DNA from: AC-56 sp963702195
GTDB lineage: Bacteria; Actinomycetota; Thermoleophilia; Solirubrobacterales; 70-9
Length of the DNA: 64,000 nt
Direction: 5' to 3'
Assembly: GCA_963702195.1 (NCBI GenBank)
Contig: OY969725.1
Coordinates: forward strand, 2,170,001-2,234,000
In this document: piece after piece, positions 60,379 to 64,000 of the stretch
Layout of the letters: every line of letters starts with the position of its first letter
How positions within the stretch are numbered: the stretch's first letter is position 1
The notes under the pieces: generated by a model
Databases searched by the model: none
What the model was told of the DNA's origin: nothing
What the model saw: the letters and a program-made list of their open reading frames with translations, nothing else
Made by a program: the position numbers and the translations under genes

Positions 60379-62523
60379 TCAGGACCCGCTCAGATGAAAG
60401 ACGTGATGGCGGTCGAGCCTGGCCGAGCGCGTGGGCGGGATCGCGAACGTCGTCGCCACCGACTCCACGATCGCCGGGCCAGTGATCGAGTTGCCGGCCT
60501 CCACCTCGGTCAGCTCGTAGATGTCGGTCTCCGCGTGGTCGTCGCCCCACCGCACGCGGCGGGTGCCCTTGATCGGCGGTGAGCCCTCGCGCTCGGGGAA
60601 GTCCGGGAGCGCGGGCTTCTCGACCTCAACGGACCCGAGGACGATCGCCTGCGTGACGAGGTACCCGAGCTCCGGAGAGCGGGCGGAGCGCGCGTACACC
60701 TTGCCGTAAGCCTCCTCGAACTCCGCGACCAGGTCGGCGACCCCTTCGGCGTCCTCGAGCTCCATGTGCGGCGAGACGATCTCGATGTCGTTGAGCTGGC
60801 CGTAGTACTGCATCCGCACCGCGTGCGTGAATTTGATCGACTCGCGGTCGACTCCCGACTTCGCGAACTCGTCGGCCACCTTCTCCCGCAGGCCGAGCCA
60901 TGCGCCCGTGATCATCATCCCGACGCCCGCGCGCTCCATGTCGTCGGCGCTCGGGAGGATCGGCATGTCGATGGTCACGTCGTAGCGGTACTCGAAGTCC
61001 GCACACGCGCATCCGTAGGCCGAGAACCCGGCGGCCCACGCGGGCACCATCACCTCCCGGTACGCCACGCCCTCCGTGTAGCCCGCCACGTGCAGGGGGC
61101 CGCCACCGCCGTAACACAGGAGCGCGTAGTCGGCCGGGGAGTACCCCTTGCCGAGGATCCGCCCCACGGCCTCGTTCTTGAGCGTCTGCTCGAACAGGCC
61201 CACAACGCCGGCCGCCGCGTCCTCGACCTCGAGCCCGATGGGCTCGGCGAGCTGTCGCTTGACCTCCGCATGCGCCCGCTCGGGATCGAGCTTCACGTCC
61301 CCACCCAGGAAGTAGTCGGGGTTGACCCGGCCCAGCACGAGGTTGAGGTCCGTGACCGAGATCGTCTCGAGCCCACCCTCTGGCCAGCAGACACCGATGC
61401 GCGCGCCGGCCGAGTCCGGGCCGAGCTCCGGCCGCCCCGAATTCGGGTTCACGCGGACGAACGAGCCCGTGCCGGCGCCGATCGAGTCGATCCGTACCAG
61501 CGGCATGTTGAGCATGAAGCGGGCGATGTCCGGCGTCGGCGTGATCTCAAAGCGCCCGTCGGTGATCAGCGCGATGTCGAACGACGTCCCCCCGATGTCC
61601 GTGCAGAGCACGTTCGGCAATTCGAGCCGCTCGGCAATCCCCTGCCCGCCGACGACGCCGCCGATCGGACCAGACGCGAGCGTCCGCGCGAGCTCCCGCG
61701 CCTCGATCGAGATCGTCCCGCCGTGCGATGCCATCACGCGGAGATCGAAGCCGGCGCCCGCCTCCTTGGTCTGGTCGCGGACCGCCTTGAGCGAGCCGCG
61801 GGACGGCTCCGCCGCGTAGGCCTCGATCAGGGTGGAGTTGAGGCGAGGCAGGTCGCGGCGCTGCGGATAGAGCTCGGACGACAGGAACACCGGGACCTCC
61901 CCATCGCTGCCACGCTTCGCCTTCTCCTCCTCGATGATCTCGGCGACCCTGAGCTCGTGCTCGGCGTTGCGGTAGGAGAACATCAGGCAAACGCAGATCC
62001 CCTCCACCCCCTCGTCGAGGAGCGCAACGGCCGCCTCGCGGGCGTCCTCCTCGCGGAGCGGCGCTACCTCCTGCCCGAAGACGTCCACCCGGCCGCGCAC
62101 GCCCTTCATCCGCTCTCGGGGCACGAGCGGGGCGTTGTGGTAGTGCGTCGCGAGGTGCAGGCGGTCTGAGTAGGAATAGCCGAGGTAGGTCTGGATGCCG
62201 CGCTCGATCCGCAGGTAGTCCTCCTGGCCGGCCGTCACGATGGCGCCGATCTCGAGGCCCTCGCGGGAGAGGAGGCGGTTCAGCATCGCGGTGCCGCTGT
62301 AGATGCCGGACGCCACCTTTGCGAAGGCGCCCTCGGGCGTCGAGTCCCACTGGGACAGCGCGTCGCGCGCGGACTCCATGAAGCCGATCGACTCGTCCTC
62401 GGGGGTCGTCTGCGCCTTGCCGACGACGAACGAACCCGACTCGTCGACGATGAACGTATCCGTCATCGTCCCCCCGGCGTCAATCGCCAGGACGCGCGGG
62501 CTACGGTCGCGACCATCGCTCAT
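60379..62523 (-). CDS. Acetone/acetophenone-carboxylase-like beta subunit (HyuA type)
   Basis: 714 residues. An actin-like ATPase fold as in hydantoinase A/oxoprolinase: VLAIDAGGTMTDTFIVDESG (phosphate-1), VLCTDIGGTSFDIALI (second phosphate loop), and CYGGGGPLHVAGY near residue 470. The length equals that of AcxA-type subunits. It activates substrate or bicarbonate by ATP hydrolysis, and the alpha-gamma fusion 3.3 kb downstream completes the enzyme. Separation of the two genes by GH31 and HTH genes on the opposite strand is unusual. Confidence 0.92.
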   Translation of the reverse strand: MSDGRDRSPRVLAIDAGGTMTDTFIVDESGSFVVGKAQTTPEDESIGFMESARDALSQWDSTPEGAFAKVASGIYSGTAMLNRLLSREGLEIGAIVTAGQEDYLRIERGIQTYLGYSYSDRLHLATHYHNAPLVPRERMKGVRGRVDVFGQEVAPLREEDAREAAVALLDEGVEGICVCLMFSYRNAEHELRVAEIIEEEKAKRGSDGEVPVFLSSELYPQRRDLPRLNSTLIEAYAAEPSRGSLKAVRDQTKEAGAGFDLRVMASHGGTISIEARELARTLASGPIGGVVGGQGIAERLELPNVLCTDIGGTSFDIALITDGRFEITPTPDIARFMLNMPLVRIDSIGAGTGSFVRVNPNSGRPELGPDSAGARIGVCWPEGGLETISVTDLNLVLGRVNPDYFLGGDVKLDPERAHAEVKRQLAEPIGLEVEDAAAGVVGLFEQTLKNEAVGRILGKGYSPADYALLCYGGGGPLHVAGYTEGVAYREVMVPAWAAGFSAYGCACADFEYRYDVTIDMPILPSADDMERAGVGMMITGAWLGLREKVADEFAKSGVDRESIKFTHAVRMQYYGQLNDIEIVSPHMELEDAEGVADLVAEFEEAYGKVYARSARSPELGYLVTQAIVLGSVEVEKPALPDFPEREGSPPIKGTRRVRWGDDHAETDIYELTEVEAGNSITGPAIVESVATTFAIPPTRSARLDRHHVFHLSGS

Positions 62524-62569
62524 GCCGCGGCCACTCTATCCCGGGCCGGGGGCTGCGAACCTTTCCGTC

Positions 62570-63961
62570 ATGCCCCGCCGGATCGGCATCGCCGCGCTCG
62601 TGTTCGCAGCCCTTCTGGGAATCAGCCAGCTGGTGATCCCGCCCATCATGGAGAGCCGCATCGCCGATCGGCTGACCGCCGGCGGCGGCACCGCGCACGT
62701 CTCGGTCTCGTCCCTGCCCGCGCTGACCCTCCTGTTCGGCGAGGGCAGCCGGATCGACGTCACGGGAAGCGGGCTGAACCTGACCTCACAGAGCCAGAGC
62801 GGTGATGTCTTCTCCGAGCTCGACGGCTACGACAACGTCGACGTCAACCTCACCGACTTCAGCGCGGGCCCGTTTCAGATGAAGAGCTTCGACCTCACAC
62901 GCACCGGTTCGGCCGCCAGCTATCACCTTGCCGCCCGTGGACAGACGAGCCCCTCCGACCTCGCGTCGTACGGCGCGTCCAGCCTGGGGCTTCCGGGCGG
63001 GCCGCTGCTCGGCTACTTCGGCAGCAGGGTCCTGGGCCAGGACTCGATCCCGATCGCGCTCGACATGCAGCTCATGAGCGACGGCGGCCGTGTGGTGGTC
63101 ACGTCCGGGGGCGGCACGATCGCGGGCATCCCGACCGGCCCGCTCGCGGAGCTGATCACCTCGGTCGTGGTGGTGAAGCATCTAGCTGCCCGCGCTCGAG
63201 CCGCCGGGCGCGGCCGCGGACGCTGCCGCGGCGTCGCGCGCCTTGAAGTAGTCCTCGCCCTCGATCCCGAGGTCCGGCAGCCACGAGAGCAGCTTCGGGA
63301 ACCACCAGTTGGCGCGCCCGATCACCACCATCGAGGCCGGGACGACCACGCATCGGACCAGGGTCGCGTCGATCGCGATCGCCACTGCCAGGCCGAGGCC
63401 GAACTCCTTCACCACCGGCTGGCCGTTGAGGATGAAGCACGTGTACACGGTGACCATGATCAGCGCCGCCGCGGTGATCACCCGCGCGCTGACGGCCAAC
63501 CCGTCGACCACCGCCTCGTGGTTGTCCCCCGTCTCCTGGTAATGCTCCTTCATGCGGCTCATGAGAAACACCTGGTAGTCCATCGAGAGGCCGAACAGGA
63601 TCGCGAACATCAGCAGCGGCACGTAGCTGACGATCGGGGTCGCTCCCCCGTCGACCCCGAGCAGGCTGGCGCCGTGGCCCTCCTGGAAGACGAAGGTGAG
63701 CACGCCGTAGGAGGCGGCGACGGAGAGCAGGTTCATGACCGCGGAGAGCACCGGCACGACGAGGGAGCGGAAGGCGAAGAGCAGGAGGAGGATGCTGAGC
63801 GCGATCACTACACCGATCACGAGCGCGAGCTTGTCGCCGATCTGGTCGGCGAGGTCGATGTAGCCGGCCGTCTGGCCGCCGACGTAGGTGGTGAGGGTGG
63901 TGCCGTCGTCGGCTTTCGGGATCACCGAGTCGCGCAGGTCCCGGACCAGGTTCTCGGTTGA
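62570..63961 (+). CDS. DUF2993 (LmeA-like) lipid-binding protein with lost stop codon
   Basis: The first 205 residues (62570 to about 63182) look like a complete DUF2993 protein: an N-terminal TM/signal segment (RIGIAALVFAALLGISQLVI), then the beta-rich domain (RIADRLTAGGGTAHVSVSSL, TVAGIPTGPLAELIT-like end). The frame then continues for about 260 codons entirely antisense to the MMPL gene, with Arg/His-rich composition unlike protein. A TAG at 63183-63185, within a CTAG shared with the MMPL stop, is off by one frame. A one-base indel near 63176-63182 would end the protein normally. The real product is probably about 205 residues. Confidence 0.65.
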   Translation: MPRRIGIAALVFAALLGISQLVIPPIMESRIADRLTAGGGTAHVSVSSLPALTLLFGEGSRIDVTGSGLNLTSQSQSGDVFSELDGYDNVDVNLTDFSAGPFQMKSFDLTRTGSAASYHLAARGQTSPSDLASYGASSLGLPGGPLLGYFGSRVLGQDSIPIALDMQLMSDGGRVVVTSGGGTIAGIPTGPLAELITSVVVVKHLAARARAAGRGRGRCRGVARLEVVLALDPEVRQPREQLREPPVGAPDHHHRGRDDHASDQGRVDRDRHCQAEAELLHHRLAVEDEARVHGDHDQRRRGDHPRADGQPVDHRLVVVPRLLVMLLHAAHEKHLVVHREAEQDREHQQRHVADDRGRSPVDPEQAGAVALLEDEGEHAVGGGDGEQVHDRGEHRHDEGAEGEEQEEDAERDHYTDHERELVADLVGEVDVAGRLAADVGGEGGAVVGFRDHRVAQVPDQVLG

Positions 63962-64000
63962 GCTCGAGGAGGGCGCCGAGGTTGCGACCACGCTGAACGT
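63182..64000 (-). CDS. MMPL/RND-family transporter, C-terminal part
   Basis: The gene runs off the right edge, so only about 273 residues are seen. The C-terminal MMPL membrane domain is clear: LALVIGVVIALSILLLLFAF, FGLSMDYQVFLMSRMKEHYQ (the conserved family motif), GLAVAIAIDATLVRCVVVPA, and a cytoplasmic tail ending AAASAAAPGGSSAGS. Actinobacterial MMPL proteins export lipids or lipid-like molecules using the proton gradient. The substrate is unknown; the neighbouring lipid-binding DUF2993 gene is convergent, not co-transcribed. Confidence 0.92.
   Translation of the reverse strand, partial: TFSVVATSAPSSSSTENLVRDLRDSVIPKADDGTTLTTYVGGQTAGYIDLADQIGDKLALVIGVVIALSILLLLFAFRSLVVPVLSAVMNLLSVAASYGVLTFVFQEGHGASLLGVDGGATPIVSYVPLLMFAILFGLSMDYQVFLMSRMKEHYQETGDNHEAVVDGLAVSARVITAAALIMVTVYTCFILNGQPVVKEFGLGLAVAIAIDATLVRCVVVPASMVVIGRANWWFPKLLSWLPDLGIEGEDYFKARDAAAASAAAPGGSSAGS

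Overview
The window is GC-rich and gene-dense. Genes often overlap by 4 bp (ATGA/GTGA), and GTG starts and AGGAGG ribosome binding sites are common. Together with the families present (PspC/toastrack signalling, ECF42 sigma factor with DGPF partner, encapsulin-ferritin, NhaA-DsbA fusion, DUF2993), this points to a high-GC actinobacterium. Class Thermoleophilia is a plausible guess, but no phylogenetic marker here proves it.

Host segment 1 (1-34.9 kb). The 3' part of a NuoF-like iron-sulfur protein with its ferredoxin is followed by a Kelch/propeller protein, a gutted acyltransferase remnant, a secreted alpha/beta hydrolase, a frameshifted MFS gene and a DGPF/ECF42 pair. Next come a CHAD protein, a PspC-toastrack / PspC-kinase / LuxR regulator operon, small metabolic genes and a MASE1-SpoIIE phosphatase facing an OmpR-type two-component system. 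A stress block follows: MBL-rhodanese protein, NhaA-DsbA fusion, encapsulin with ferritin-like cargo, DEAD-box helicase. Lipid-modifying genes (methyltransferase, desaturase), an aldo/keto reductase, an ATP-grasp enzyme, an exporter and a flavin oxidoreductase complete the segment.

Genomic island (34,924-51,946, about 17 kb). It is integrated in the 3' end of a tRNA-Glu(CTC) gene. The last 20 bp of the tRNA gene are duplicated exactly at the far end. Paired ATTTGGCGC direct repeats lie just inside both ends, as expected of integrase arm sites. The cargo is mostly defence: a DUF4209/HEPN-like protein, a tyrosine integrase-excisionase-RHH regulator set, a Gabija system (gajA-gajB) preceded by a possible leader peptide, a type I restriction-modification operon with intact hsdM and hsdS but an hsdR broken by five one-base frameshifts, and an AbiE-type toxin-antitoxin pair with a palindromic operator. 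Several small unknown genes remain, two of them beside the tRNA end.

Host segment 2 (51.9-64 kb). tRNA-Glu and tRNA-Leu are followed by a patatin-like phospholipase, an SDR, a truncated YbjQ remnant and an acetone-carboxylase-like system. In that system the alpha and gamma subunits are fused in one gene, and the beta subunit lies 3.3 kb away, beyond a GH31 glycosidase and an HTH gene with a perfect LexA-type box upstream. A DUF2993 gene that seems to have lost its stop and the 3' part of an MMPL transporter end the window.

Broken genes are frequent (acyltransferase, MFS, unknown at 26.2 kb, hsdR, YbjQ, YdeI/OmpD-like, DUF2993). Some of the single-base breaks could be assembly errors and should be checked against reads.
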